The notes: generated by a model not told the origin, from the sequence alone. DNA of 64,000 nt from Stutzerimonas sp. S1 (GCF_025966695.1 NZ_JAOEIY010000007.1:200918-264917); one strand, 5' to 3'. Counted from the stretch's first letter, positions 20,536 to 29,682 are shown. Translations and numbers: made by a program.

Positions 20536-21669
20536 TCAGCCACGGGCAAGGCTGCGGATCAGGCTTAACGTATCGTCGATGACCGGCGTCTGAGTGTAGA
20601 AGTGCGGCGATAAGCGAATGCCACCACCGCGCATCGCGCAGACGACCTGGGCGGATTTCAGCTGCTCGAACAATTCCGGGTTGGGTCGGTTGTCGAGGCG
20701 GAATGTGAGTATGCCGGATCTGCGTTCACCGGCTCCTGGGCTGAGCAGCGTGACGCCATCGATGCCGGCCAAGCCTTGGCGTAGCCAGTCGATGCGCTCC
20801 GCCAATGCGTTGGCGACACTCGGGATGCCGACCTCCTCGAGCAGCGATAGGCTCGCTTCCAGCGCCATCGTGCCAAGCATGTTGGGACTGCCGCATTCGA
20901 AACGACGGGCTGTGCGTGCCGGCTCCCAGTCGTTGCGATCATAGTCGCCAGCGTGTTCGAGCATATGCCAGCCAAACTCGTGCAGCTTCAACTGTTCGCG
21001 CAAATCGCTCCGACAATAGAACACGCCGAGTCCCTCCGGCCCCATCATCCATTTATGTCCATCGGCCATGGCGAATGCGCAGCGGTTCTGCTGCGCGTCG
21101 AACGGTAGTGCGCCCAGTTGCTGGATTGCATCGATGCACAGGAGCACGCCGCGCTGCTCGCAGCCTTCGCCCAGGCGCGGAAGATTCAGGCGCATGCCGC
21201 TGGCGTACTGCACGGCGCTGATCGACATCAGGCGCACCCGCGGGCCGCAGGCGGCTAGCAGATCCGCTTCCGGATCCAGACCCTTGAGACTGACCTGAAT
21301 GACATCCACGCCCTGTGGGCGTAATGCCTCCCACACGACACAGTTGGAGGGAAACTCTTCGTCGCTGATGACGATCTGGTCGCCTTGCTTCCAGTCCAGG
21401 CCGAAAGCGACGAACGACAGTGCCTCCGACGTGTTCTTCACCAGGGCGATGTCCGCGCTGCTAGGGGCGTTGAGCAGCCGAACCAGGCGTTCACGCAGGC
21501 GGCTCTCAATGTGCAGCCAGTCCGGATAGTCGCGCGCACCGATGGTCATGTTTTGGTCAGCGAATCTCGCTACTGCGTCAGCCGCACGGCGAGGCCAGGG
21601 CGCGACGGCTGCATGGTTCAGATATCGCAATCCGACCGGATGTGGAAATTCGTCACTAAATTGAATCAT
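20536..21669 (-). CDS. Class V PLP-dependent aminotransferase family protein
   Basis: 377 residues. The Schiff-base lysine is in MADGHKWMMGPEGLG; an Asp-containing CIDAIQQLGALPFD segment and ECGSPNMLGTMALEASL support the class V (NifS/isopenicillin epimerase-like) fold. Substrate unknown: cysteine desulfurase activity is not assured because no mobile-loop cysteine is recognised. ATG 21669 (MIQFSDEFPHPVGLRYLNHA) fits the family start better than the frame from 21693. Divergent from the TetR gene with a 75-bp gap, so the regulator may act on this gene. Confidence 0.88.
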   Translation of the reverse strand: MIQFSDEFPHPVGLRYLNHAAVAPWPRRAADAVARFADQNMTIGARDYPDWLHIESRLRERLVRLLNAPSSADIALVKNTSEALSFVAFGLDWKQGDQIVISDEEFPSNCVVWEALRPQGVDVIQVSLKGLDPEADLLAACGPRVRLMSISAVQYASGMRLNLPRLGEGCEQRGVLLCIDAIQQLGALPFDAQQNRCAFAMADGHKWMMGPEGLGVFYCRSDLREQLKLHEFGWHMLEHAGDYDRNDWEPARTARRFECGSPNMLGTMALEASLSLLEEVGIPSVANALAERIDWLRQGLAGIDGVTLLSPGAGERRSGILTFRLDNRPNPELFEQLKSAQVVCAMRGGGIRLSPHFYTQTPVIDDTLSLIRSLARG

Positions 21670-21744
21670 GGCTGGATGTCCCGTGCATTTCATGACTGGA
21701 TAGGCATAATGGCCATCTCATTTTTAACGCCAGCAGCCTTTCCT

Positions 21745-22365
21745 ATGCAGATTGAACCTCGCAAGGTTCGCGAATTCCGTCGTCGCGAACAGGAAATACT
21801 CGATACCGCCCTGCAGCTGTTTCTCGAGCAGGGTGAAGACAGCGTCACGGTGGAGATGATTGCCGATGCCGTGGGCATCGGCAAAGGGACCATTTACAAG
21901 CACTTCAAGTCCAAGGCCGAGATCTACCTGCGCCTGATGCTCGATTATGAGCGCGATCTGAACGAGCTGCTCCACTCGCAAGACGTGGACCGTGACAAGG
22001 AGGCCCTGTCGCGTGCGTATTTCGAGTTCCGCATGCGCGACCCGCAGCGCTATCGCCTGTTCGATCGTCTGGAAGAAAAGGTCGTCAAGGGCAATCAGGT
22101 ACCGGAGATGGTGGAGGAACTGCACCGTATCCGCGCATCCAACTTCCAGCGCCTGACGCAGCTCATCGAGGGGCGTATCGCCGAGGGCAAGTTGGAGGAC
22201 GTACCCCCCTATTTTCACTACTGTGCAGCCTGGGCGCTGGTACACGGCGCGGTCGCGCTGTATCACTCGCCGTTCTGGAGCAACGTGCTGGAAGATCAGG
22301 AAGGCTTTTTCCAGTTCCTCATGGACATCGGTGTGCGCATGGGTAACAAGCGTAAGCGCGACTGA
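21745..22365 (+). CDS. TetR family transcriptional regulator
   Basis: 206 residues. The N-terminal helix-turn-helix spans about residues 15-60 (ILDTALQLFLEQGEDSV, IADAVGIGKGTIYKHFKSK). The C-terminal ligand-binding part is helical and unassigned. It occupies the position of PA2957 of P. aeruginosa. ATG 21745 (MQIEPRKVREFRR) is chosen; a long upstream extension of the frame is antisense to the aminotransferase. Likely targets are itself, the divergent aminotransferase or the downstream lipoprotein; this is inference. Confidence 0.9.
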   Translation: MQIEPRKVREFRRREQEILDTALQLFLEQGEDSVTVEMIADAVGIGKGTIYKHFKSKAEIYLRLMLDYERDLNELLHSQDVDRDKEALSRAYFEFRMRDPQRYRLFDRLEEKVVKGNQVPEMVEELHRIRASNFQRLTQLIEGRIAEGKLEDVPPYFHYCAAWALVHGAVALYHSPFWSNVLEDQEGFFQFLMDIGVRMGNKRKRD

Positions 22366-22498
22366 GGACTGCCCGTGCCGGCTTAGTTTGGCGCCGGTTC
22401 CGTGCACCGGGCAGGCGGGTACAGAGGCGCGATATGGCGTGGAAGCTGCATCCTCGCGAGGATATGCCGGCTTCCTGTCACCGGCTGGAGATAACCAG

Positions 22499-23101
22499 AT
22501 GCGATTGCTGTACGTGTTGCTAGGCTCGCTGGCCCTGACCGGCTGCATGAAGGTCAGCGATATGGCCGAGGGCACCCGTTATCACCTGCGCGATGCGGGC
22601 ATTCTTGATCACAGCGAAACCCGCCGCGCCAGCCCGTGGCGCCTGCAGGCGGATTCCTTCATCTATATTGCTCAGGGCCACTTCGTTCCGCCCGGTAATG
22701 GTTATCCGCGTCCTAACGTGGTCGCGGAAGAAACGTTCGCAGGGTTTGTCGAGTACTTTCCGATGGTGCGACGCTCGGCGCAGCCGGTCGGATTCGAGGA
22801 GGCGATGAACCAGGCGGCCGAGGTTGGCGCTCATTATTTGCTGTATACGCGTTTTGCCGCGGCGGATGATCGTATCGGCAGTTTCGACGAGCTAAACGAC
22901 CAGCGAGCCGTCGATCGACTGGGCGTGGATACTGGCGTGGTGCAGCTTATGCTGGTGGAAACCGGAACGCGTTATCTGGTCGACACGGCTCGCATCCGCG
23001 CGCGAGGAGGACTGCTGAACCTGTACGACGCCAAGCCGGACCAGCTGCTCGGGCCACCCATGCAGGACTACGCTCGGCGGCTGCTGGGGCTCAGTGACTG
23101 A
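22499..23101 (+). CDS. DUF4823 lipoprotein
   Basis: 200-residue predicted lipoprotein: signal MRLLYVLLGSLALTGC with lipobox LTGC, cleaved before Cys16. The mature part contains EAMNQAAEVGAHYLLYTRFA and a C-terminal LLGLSD, as in DUF4823 proteins of Pseudomonas. No +2 aspartate after the cysteine (Cys-Met), so outer-membrane sorting is expected. Function unknown. It follows the TetR gene by 133 bp and precedes the DUF1285 gene. Confidence 0.85.
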   Translation: MRLLYVLLGSLALTGCMKVSDMAEGTRYHLRDAGILDHSETRRASPWRLQADSFIYIAQGHFVPPGNGYPRPNVVAEETFAGFVEYFPMVRRSAQPVGFEEAMNQAAEVGAHYLLYTRFAAADDRIGSFDELNDQRAVDRLGVDTGVVQLMLVETGTRYLVDTARIRARGGLLNLYDAKPDQLLGPPMQDYARRLLGLSD

Positions 23102-23140
23102 GCTGCAATGCTGGCGAGCTGATCAGGCGGAGGTAAACGA

Positions 23141-23707
23141 ATGAGCGAATCCACCAGAGCAGCAGACCTGCTGGGGCAAATCCCCAAAGCGGATAAGAAG
23201 GCTCTGCCACCGGTACACCTTTGGAACCCGCCCTTTTGCGGGAACATCGACATGCGCATCGCCCGTGATGGGAGCTGGTACTACCTGGGCACACCGATTG
23301 GCCGACCGGCGATGGTGCGGCTGTTTTCCAGCGTGCTGCGTCGCGATGGCGATGACTATTTTCTGGTTACGCCGGTCGAGAAGGTGGGTATTCAGGTTGA
23401 TGATGCACCCTTCGTGGCGGTTCGTCTGGACGTGGCGGGACAGGGCGAGCGGCAACAGCTGCGCATGGTTACCAATGTCGAGGACGAGGTCCAGCTAGGG
23501 CGCGAGCACCGCTTGCGTGTCGAGTTGAACCCGCAAACCCAGGAGCCGTCACCCTACGTTCACGTGCGCGCCGACCTGGAGGCTCTGGTCCACCGTAACG
23601 TCTTCTATCAACTGGTTGAGCTGGCGGTGCCGCGGCAGATTGATGGGCAGAGTTGGCTGGGTGTCTGGAGCGGGGGAGAGTTCTTTCCGATCGGTCCGGC
23701 GGAGTAG
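23141..23707 (+). CDS. DUF1285 family protein
   Basis: 188-residue cytosolic protein. The N-terminal LPPVHLWNPPFCGNIDMRI followed by ARDGSWYYLGTPIGRPAMV is the DUF1285 signature. AGGCGGAGG lies before the ATG at 23141. Function unknown; structures of family members suggest a regulatory small-molecule-binding fold, which I cannot confirm here. Ends before a bidirectional terminator. Confidence 0.88.
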   Translation: MSESTRAADLLGQIPKADKKALPPVHLWNPPFCGNIDMRIARDGSWYYLGTPIGRPAMVRLFSSVLRRDGDDYFLVTPVEKVGIQVDDAPFVAVRLDVAGQGERQQLRMVTNVEDEVQLGREHRLRVELNPQTQEPSPYVHVRADLEALVHRNVFYQLVELAVPRQIDGQSWLGVWSGGEFFPIGPAE

Positions 23708-23763
23708 CGCGATGCGTTGCAGCGGTCCGTGATCTGGACGCATGCGGCGTCGGATAGAAAGCA

Positions 23764-23788
23764 AGAAGGCTCCCATGGGAGCCTTCTT
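23764..23788. terminator. Bidirectional terminator between DUF1285 gene and etfQO
   Basis: GAAGGCTCCC/GGGAGCCTTC forms a perfect 10-base stem with almost no loop, followed by TTTG on the plus strand; it sits between convergent genes. Confidence 0.75.
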
Positions 23789-23801
23789 TGCTGAACAGTA
23801 G

Positions 23802-25457
23802 TTACATGTTGGGGTAGTTCGGGCCCCCGGTACCTTCCGGCGCCACCCAGGTGATGTTCTGGGCGGGGTCCTTGATGTCGCAGGTCTTGCAGTGCACGCA
23901 GTTCTGCGCGTTGATCTGGAAGCGCTTGCTGCCATCGTCATTGGTGACGACTTCATAGACGCCGGCCGGGCAGTAACGCTGCGCGGGCTCGTCGTACAGC
24001 GGCAGGTTCTTTTGGATCGGGATGTTCGGGTCGGTCAGTTTCAGGTGAACCGGCTGATCCTCTTCATGGTTGGTGTTGGAAAGGAACACCGAGCTCAACT
24101 TGTCGAAGCTCAGTTTGCCGTCCGGCTTCGGGTAATCGATCTTCTTCGCCTCGGCGGCCGGCTTCAGGCAGGCGTGATCCGGCTTGGTGTCGTGCAGGGT
24201 GAAGGGGATCTTGCCGCCGAAGATGTTCTGGTCGATGAAGTTGAAGGCGCCACCTTTGATGGCTCCCCACTTGTGGATCGCCGCGCCGAAATTGCGGCTC
24301 TTGTACAGCTCGTCGTACAGCCAGCTGTTCTTAAAGCCTTCTTCATAGGCGGTCAACTCGTCGCCGCCCTCACGCCCGGCCAGCAGCGCGTCGGCGGCGG
24401 CTTCGGCGGCGAGCATGCCGGACTTCATGGCCGTGTGGCTGCCCTTGATCTTGGCGAAGTTCAGGGTGCCGGCGTCGCAGCCGATCAGTGCGCCGCCGTT
24501 GAAAACCATCTTCGGCAGGCAGTTCAGGCCGCCCTTGGCGATGGCGCGGGCGCCATAAGCAACGCGCTTGCCGCCTTCCAGATACTGCTTGATCACCGGG
24601 TGGTGCTTGTAGCGCTGGAACTCGTCGAACGGTGACAGATGTGGGTTGCTGTAAGCGAGGTCGACGATCAGACCGACCACTACCTGATTGTTCTCCAGAT
24701 GGTAGAGGAAGGAACCGCCGGTATTCTCATCGTCCAGCGGCCAGCCGGCGGTATGCACCACCAGGCCCTGCTCGTGTTTGGCAGGATCGATATCCCACAA
24801 TTCCTTGATGCCGATGCCGTAATGTTGCGGGTCGACATTGGCGTTGAGCTGGAAGCGATTGATCAGCTGCTTGCCGATGTGCCCGCGGCAGCCTTCAGCG
24901 AACAGGGTGTACTTTGCCCGCAGCTCCATACCCGGGGTGTACATCCCTTCCTTAGGATTGCCCTCGCGATCGACGCCGAGGTCGCCGGTGACGATACCGC
25001 GCACCACGCCATTCTCGTCGATCAGCGCTTCCTGGGCCGCGAATCCTGGATAGATCTCGACGCCGAGGTTCTCGGCCTGCTGCGCGAGCCAGCGGCACAG
25101 GTTGCCGAGAGAGATGATGTAGTTGCCTTCATTGTGCATGGTCTTTGGAACCAGCAGGTTCGGCAGCTTGCTGGCGGCGTCGGCATTCTTGAGCAGATAG
25201 ATATCGTCGCGCTTGACCGGGGTATTCAGCGGTGCGCCGAGCTCTTTCCAGTCAGGGAACAGCTCGTCCAGTGCGCGCGGCTCGAATACCGCGCCGGATA
25301 GAATATGGGCGCCTACTTCGGATCCCTTTTCAACAACGCATACACTGATTTCCTGGCCGGCGTCGGCAGCCTTCTGCTTCAGTCGGCAGGCGGCGGACAG
25401 GCCTGCTGGGCCGGCACCGACGATCACCACGTCGAATTCCATGTATTCGCGTTCCAT
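23802..25457 (-). CDS. etfQO: Electron transfer flavoprotein-ubiquinone oxidoreductase
   Basis: Membrane-associated FAD/4Fe-4S enzyme that passes electrons from ETF, hence from acyl-CoA dehydrogenases, to ubiquinone. 551 residues. N-terminal FAD loop VIVGAGPAGLSAACRL (about 10-25); the C-terminal cluster cysteines are in YCPAGVYEV and NCVHCKTCDIKDP. AGGAG lies at good distance before ATG 25457. It is transcribed away from etfBA from a shared control region with a PsrA-type operator. P. aeruginosa calls this PA2953. Confidence 0.97.
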   Translation of the reverse strand: MEREYMEFDVVIVGAGPAGLSAACRLKQKAADAGQEISVCVVEKGSEVGAHILSGAVFEPRALDELFPDWKELGAPLNTPVKRDDIYLLKNADAASKLPNLLVPKTMHNEGNYIISLGNLCRWLAQQAENLGVEIYPGFAAQEALIDENGVVRGIVTGDLGVDREGNPKEGMYTPGMELRAKYTLFAEGCRGHIGKQLINRFQLNANVDPQHYGIGIKELWDIDPAKHEQGLVVHTAGWPLDDENTGGSFLYHLENNQVVVGLIVDLAYSNPHLSPFDEFQRYKHHPVIKQYLEGGKRVAYGARAIAKGGLNCLPKMVFNGGALIGCDAGTLNFAKIKGSHTAMKSGMLAAEAAADALLAGREGGDELTAYEEGFKNSWLYDELYKSRNFGAAIHKWGAIKGGAFNFIDQNIFGGKIPFTLHDTKPDHACLKPAAEAKKIDYPKPDGKLSFDKLSSVFLSNTNHEEDQPVHLKLTDPNIPIQKNLPLYDEPAQRYCPAGVYEVVTNDDGSKRFQINAQNCVHCKTCDIKDPAQNITWVAPEGTGGPNYPNM

Positions 25458-25539
25458 AGGGCTTTCTCCTACTCAAGGCTTGGTTGTTATAAAAGGTGGT
25501 GGAGGGCTGTGCTCATCCCTGACCGAGCCGAGCCGGCGC

Positions 25540-25568
25540 ATTATATATAGACGCCGGAATCGGTCCAA
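25540..25568 (-). promoter_or_regulatory. Sigma-70 promoter of etfQO
   Basis: Minus strand TTGGAC (25568-25563), 17 bp, TATAAT (25545-25540): near-consensus promoter reading into etfQO. Its -35 abuts the operator-like sequence. Confidence 0.85.
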
Positions 25569-25570
25569 TA

Positions 25571-25584
25571 CAAACGTTTGTTTG
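25571..25584. promoter_or_regulatory. PsrA-type operator
   Basis: CAAAC-GTTT-GTTTG matches the Pseudomonas PsrA consensus (G/C)AAAC-N2-4-GTTT(G/C). PsrA is a long-chain-fatty-acid-responsive TetR repressor; etf genes have been reported among its targets in P. aeruginosa. The site lies between the etfQO -35 and the etfB -35 region. Confidence 0.7.
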
Positions 25585-25608
25585 AATTTTCTGCAAGCCT
25601 GCTAGAAT
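25580..25608 (+). promoter_or_regulatory. Probable etfB promoter
   Basis: TAGAAT at 25603-25608 with a poor -35 (GTTTGA, 25580-25585, 17-bp spacing) that overlaps the PsrA-type operator. Confidence 0.55.
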
Positions 25609-25781
25609 CGGCCCGCTGCGGCTTATGCGCGGGTATATGCGTTGTTGACCCCGCTAGGGCCTGCAGTCAAGATACGGGACAGTTTGCGCTCGCCGAACAG
25701 CCAGAAGGGCTATCGGAACCCAGGCCTCTGGCCGGTTCGCCTCGGCGATAAATCTAATCTCCGGAGAGTAACGAGGAATCC

Positions 25782-26531
25782 ATGAAGGTTCTTGTAGCTG
25801 TCAAACGAGTGGTCGATTACAACGTCAAGGTTCGCGTCAAGGCGGACAACTCCGGCGTTGACCTGGCCAACGTCAAGATGTCGATGAACCCCTTCTGCGA
25901 AATCGCCGTGGAAGAAGCCGTGCGCCTGAAAGAAAAAGGCGTGGCGAGCGAAATCGTTGTCGTCTCCATCGGCCCGAGCGCTGCCCAGGAGCAGCTGCGC
26001 ACCGCACTGGCGCTGGGCGCCGATCGCGCCGTGCTGGTCGAATCCAGTGAAGAGCTGAACTCGCTGGCCGTGGCCAAGCTGCTCAAGGCCGTGGTCGACA
26101 AGGAACAGCCGCAGCTGGTCATCCTTGGCAAGCAGGCCATCGACAGCGACAACAACCAGACCGGGCAGATGCTCGGCGCCCTCACCGGCTATGCCCAGGG
26201 TACTTTTGCCTCCAAGGTGGAAGTGGCTGGCGACAAGGTTAACGTGACACGCGAGATCGACGGCGGTCTGCAGACCGTCGCACTGAACCTGCCGGCGATC
26301 GTCACCACCGACCTGCGCCTGAACGAGCCGCGCTACGCGTCGCTGCCGAACATCATGAAGGCCAAGAAGAAGCCGCTGGAAACGCTGACCCCGGATGCAC
26401 TCGGTGTCACCACCACTTCCACCGTGAAGACCCTGAAAGTCGAAGCGCCGGCCGCCCGCAGCGCCGGTATCAAGGTCAAGTCCGTGGCTGAACTGGTCGA
26501 GAAACTGAAGAACGAGGCGAAGGTAATCTAA
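25782..26531 (+). CDS. etfB: Electron transfer flavoprotein beta subunit
   Basis: 249-residue small subunit of ETF, which binds AMP and with EtfA carries electrons from acyl-CoA and other dehydrogenases to [25 protein letters not shown] at the start and [18 protein letters not shown], an adenylate-binding segment, are typical. A purine-rich GAGAGTAACGAGG sequence precedes ATG 25782. The stop adjoins the etfA start. Codon use in etfBA is strongly biased, as for highly expressed genes. Confidence 0.98.
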   Translation: MKVLVAVKRVVDYNVKVRVKADNSGVDLANVKMSMNPFCEIAVEEAVRLKEKGVASEIVVVSIGPSAAQEQLRTALALGADRAVLVESSEELNSLAVAKLLKAVVDKEQPQLVILGKQAIDSDNNQTGQMLGALTGYAQGTFASKVEVAGDKVNVTREIDGGLQTVALNLPAIVTTDLRLNEPRYASLPNIMKAKKKPLETLTPDALGVTTTSTVKTLKVEAPAARSAGIKVKSVAELVEKLKNEAKVI

Positions 26532-27461
26532 ATGACTATCCTGGTTATCGCTGAACACAACAACGCCGTCCTCGCGGCTGCGACTCTGAATACCGTTGCG
26601 GCCGCCAAAGCCATCGGCGGCGACATCCATGTGCTGGTAGCCGGTAGCGGCTGCGGTGCTATCGGCGAGGCGGCGGCCAAGATCGAGGGCGTCGCCAAGG
26701 TATTGGTCGCCGACGATGCAGCCTATGCCAACCAGCTGCCGGAGAACGTCGCGCCGTTGATCGCCGATCTGGCGAAGAATTACAGCCACGTGCTGGCCGC
26801 TGCCACCACCAACGGCAAGAACTTCCTGCCGCGCGTCGCTGCTCAGCTGGACGTCGATCAGATCTCCGAGATCGTCGCCGTCGAGAGCGCCGACACCTTC
26901 AAGCGTCCCATCTACGCGGGTAACGCCATCGCGACCGTGCAGTCCAGTGCTGCGATCAAGGTCATCACCGTGCGCTCCACCGGCTTCGACGCCGTCAGTG
27001 CTGAAGGCGGTTCCGCTAGCGTCGAACAAATCTCTGGTACTGGCGACGCTGGCAAGTCCACCTTCGTTGGCGAAGAGTTGGCCAAGTCTGACCGTCCCGA
27101 ACTGACCGCAGCCAAGATCGTCATTTCCGGCGGCCGTGGCATGCAGAACGGCGAGAACTTCAAGCACCTGTACTCGCTGGCCGACAAACTCGGCGCGGCA
27201 GTCGGCGCCTCGCGCGCCGCGGTCGATGCTGGTTTCGTACCGAACGACATGCAGGTCGGCCAGACTGGCAAGATCGTCGCGCCGCAGCTGTATATCGCCG
27301 TCGGTATTTCCGGTGCGATCCAGCACCTGGCCGGCATGAAGGACTCCAAGGTGATCGTCGCGATCAACAAGGACGAAGAAGCGCCGATCTTCCAGGTCGC
27401 CGATTACGGCCTGGTGGGCGATCTGTTCGAGATCGTGCCGGAGCTGGAAAAGCTCGTCTGA
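26532..27461 (+). CDS. etfA: Electron transfer flavoprotein alpha subunit
   Basis: 309-residue FAD-binding ETF subunit. The C-terminal FAD domain contains [55 protein letters not shown] and [23 protein letters not shown]. Starts directly after etfB and ends before a strong terminator, so etfBA is a two-gene operon. Confidence 0.98.
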   Translation: MTILVIAEHNNAVLAAATLNTVAAAKAIGGDIHVLVAGSGCGAIGEAAAKIEGVAKVLVADDAAYANQLPENVAPLIADLAKNYSHVLAAATTNGKNFLPRVAAQLDVDQISEIVAVESADTFKRPIYAGNAIATVQSSAAIKVITVRSTGFDAVSAEGGSASVEQISGTGDAGKSTFVGEELAKSDRPELTAAKIVISGGRGMQNGENFKHLYSLADKLGAAVGASRAAVDAGFVPNDMQVGQTGKIVAPQLYIAVGISGAIQHLAGMKDSKVIVAINKDEEAPIFQVADYGLVGDLFEIVPELEKLV

Positions 27462-27474
27462 TTGACCGGCCCTA

Positions 27475-27504
27475 GAAAACCCGCTTTCGAGCGGGTTTTT
27501 TTAT
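27475..27504 (+). terminator. Rho-independent terminator after etfA
   Basis: AAAACCCGCT-TTCG-AGCGGGTTTTTTT: an eight to ten base stem with a TTCG loop and seven Ts, 14 bp past the etfA stop. Confidence 0.95.
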
Positions 27505-27590
27505 GGGCGAACGGATGGGGGGTGGATGCTAAGATCACGCCGCGCCCCTCGCTCGGGGGTCTTTTCACTCTTTCGATTAAGGTGTCATTC

Positions 27591-28415
27591 ATGGAGTTTG
27601 GCATTCGGCTGAAATCGGCTCTGCTCTTGCTGGCGCTGGCATCGCCGGTCATGGCAGTCGCTGCTGGCAAATGCGAACGGTTGATCGCCACCGGCGCTGC
27701 GGATAATCCGCCGTTTCTCTGGCGCGATCCGCAGAATCCGAAGCGTCTGATCGGAGCCAATGCCGACCTGCTCAAGCAGATTGGCAAGGCGCTTGAAGTG
27801 AAGGTCGAGCTGCTCTATAGCGGCGACGCCGGCAAGGCGCTCGACGAGGTCCGAAGTGGTCGGGTTGATATGCTGGCCGACGCCCGACTGGTGGTGCAGC
27901 GTCTGGACGAGATGGATTTCGTGCATCCCGCCATCGCGCCGTTGCAGACGGTGGCCTGGGTACGCAACGAGCCAGGTTTCCTCTATTCAAGCCGTGAAGA
28001 CCTCGCCGGGCACAGTGGCACCTTCGTCAGCGGAAACCGTTTTGATAGCGAGTTCGATGCCTTCGCCAGCCAGAAGCTGACGCTGCAGCCTACTGCGGCT
28101 TTGTCTCAGGCGATGCAGCAACTGGTCGCCGGCAGTACCGATTACGTGCTGCATGAGCGCTACAGCGCGCTTGCCAGGATTGGCACGTTGGGGCTGATGG
28201 ATAAGGTGCAGCGGCTGGAACCCCCAGTACTCAGCCAGGACATGCACCTGGCCGTTTCTCATAACTCAGCTTGTAACGATCCGTGGCTGCGGGGACAACT
28301 GGCACGGAAGATGACAGAATTGCGCGCCGCCGGGGTGCCCGAGCAGTTGCTCGTCAGCAACCTGGAACGCTGGAAGAGCCAGCAGGTTGGGTCGGCGAAA
28401 ACACCGCAACAGTAG
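27591..28415 (+). CDS. Periplasmic solute-binding protein, family 3
   Basis: 274 residues with a cleavable signal peptide (MEFGIRLKSALLLLALASPVMAVAA, cut near residue 24-26). The mature protein has the amino-acid-binding SBP fold: NPPFLWRDP, a NADLLKQIGKAL stretch and DEVRSGRVDMLADARL. No ABC permease or ATPase gene is adjacent, so it is either an orphan binding protein or feeds a distant system. ATG 27591 is chosen since it starts the signal peptide. Confidence 0.85.
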   Translation: MEFGIRLKSALLLLALASPVMAVAAGKCERLIATGAADNPPFLWRDPQNPKRLIGANADLLKQIGKALEVKVELLYSGDAGKALDEVRSGRVDMLADARLVVQRLDEMDFVHPAIAPLQTVAWVRNEPGFLYSSREDLAGHSGTFVSGNRFDSEFDAFASQKLTLQPTAALSQAMQQLVAGSTDYVLHERYSALARIGTLGLMDKVQRLEPPVLSQDMHLAVSHNSACNDPWLRGQLARKMTELRAAGVPEQLLVSNLERWKSQQVGSAKTPQQ

Positions 28416-28427
28416 GACTTCTTCGTT

Positions 28428-28787
28428 GTGAAAACTGCACTTTCCTGTGTCGCCCTCTGTTTGTCGCTAACCGCGCTGAGCGGCTGTGCCAGCGATCCGG
28501 CTCCGCTCGAACAATTGCGCCTGACCGAGCAGGCCGTGCTGCAAGCGCGGGCGGTCGGCGCCAATCAGCAGACCGCGGAGCTGGCGCTTGCCGAGCTGAA
28601 GCTGGCCGCGGCGCGTGCTGCCATGGCGGATGAGGACTACCGGCAGGCACGCCTGTTGAGCGAGCAGGCCGAGCTGGATGCCCGTCTCGCCGAGGCTCGG
28701 GTGTTGAATGAGAAGGGCAGCGAGCAGGTCGCGGAGCTGACTCGACGCATCGAGCGTCTGCGCCGCCAGCTGGGAGATCTACGGTGA
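28428..28787 (+). CDS. DUF4398 lipoprotein
   Basis: 119-residue predicted lipoprotein: lipobox LSGC (Cys20) in MKTALSCVALCLSLTALSGC. The mature part is almost entirely helical and rich in Ala, Glu, Leu and Arg, probably a coiled coil, as in DUF4398. Start is GTG 28428. Its stop overlaps the next gene by GTGA, which indicates co-expression with the OmpA-domain lipoprotein. Confidence 0.85.
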   Translation: MKTALSCVALCLSLTALSGCASDPAPLEQLRLTEQAVLQARAVGANQQTAELALAELKLAAARAAMADEDYRQARLLSEQAELDARLAEARVLNEKGSEQVAELTRRIERLRRQLGDLR

Positions 28788-29590
28788 GAACGCTTCGATT
28801 GCATGTCATCACATGCGCCATGCTGGCCGGACTCGCTGGTTGTGCCAATCCGGACGTCGAGCAGCAACTTGCGCAGGCCGCGGTCGCGTTCGCCAAGGTC
28901 AGCAATGACCCGCAGATCCAGCGCGGCGCTCCGAAGGACGTCGCGCGCGCCGGCGACTCGCTGGGGCGGGCTCAGCGCTTTGCCGAATTCTGGGGCGGCG
29001 CCGAGAACGCTCAGCATTATGCGTACCTCAGCCTGAGCTACAGCGAGATTGCCCGGCAGCACGGCGCGTTGTTGGAGCATCAGCAGCGTGTCATGCAGCT
29101 GGAAATGGAGCGCGAGCGGCTACTCGGGATGGTGCGTGACGCCCGCTTGCTGAGCGCGCAGCAACAGGGCCGTTGGGGCGAGGACCAGATGATCAGCATG
29201 GCCGCGACCGAGACGGATCGCGGTCTGGTGATGACGCTGGGCGACGTGCTGTTCCGTGCAGGCAGTGACGAACTTGGACGCGAGGCCAATCGTACCCTGC
29301 TCAAGCTGGCGCATTTCCTCGAGCTGAACCCGCAGCGGCGAGTGCGCATCGAGGGCTATACCGATAGCCGCGGTGGGGCGGAAGAGAATCTGGCGTTGTC
29401 GCGCGCGCGAGCACAGGCGGTCGCCGATGTCCTGATCGATCTGGGTATCGCCCCGCAGCGCATCCAGGTGCGCGGCTATGGTGAAGGATTCCCCATCGCG
29501 GAAAATGCTTCATCGCGCGGCCGTGCGCAGAATCGCCGCGTGGAAATCCTCTTCTCCGATGCTCAGGGCATGCTCGGCGCTGATCGCTGA
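28784..29590 (+). CDS. OmpA-family peptidoglycan-binding lipoprotein
   Basis: 268 residues. Lipobox LAGC (Cys20), then a helical region up to about residue 145, then an OmpA/MotB domain (about 148-262) with GDVLFRAGSDEL, EGYTDSRGGAEENLALSRARA and GRAQNRRVEI, the residues that hold diaminopimelate in peptidoglycan. It therefore likely tethers the outer membrane to the wall. Coupled to the DUF4398 gene; the two may form one envelope complex. Confidence 0.9.
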   Translation: MRTLRLHVITCAMLAGLAGCANPDVEQQLAQAAVAFAKVSNDPQIQRGAPKDVARAGDSLGRAQRFAEFWGGAENAQHYAYLSLSYSEIARQHGALLEHQQRVMQLEMERERLLGMVRDARLLSAQQQGRWGEDQMISMAATETDRGLVMTLGDVLFRAGSDELGREANRTLLKLAHFLELNPQRRVRIEGYTDSRGGAEENLALSRARAQAVADVLIDLGIAPQRIQVRGYGEGFPIAENASSRGRAQNRRVEILFSDAQGMLGADR

Positions 29591-29682
29591 GCAGCTGTTT
29601 CGCTCAGTCATTTTGTAACTGTATTGGTTGCATTTGTAGCTGGTGAGCTACTGTTACGGTTCAGTTGGCGGGGACCGGCAAA

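Larger units (their letters stand above)
25458..25781. other. etfQO/etfBA divergent control region
   Basis: 324 bp holding back-to-back promoters and a central operator-like palindrome. The rightward leader from the predicted start near 25615 to etfB is about 167 nt and contains an inverted repeat GCCAGA (25700-25705) / TCTGGC (25727-25732). No ORF in the region looks coding. Confidence 0.8.

Noticed and set aside
25710-27326. 538-codon minus-strand frame over etfBA
   Set aside because: Antisense shadow of two certain, strongly biased genes; no domain.
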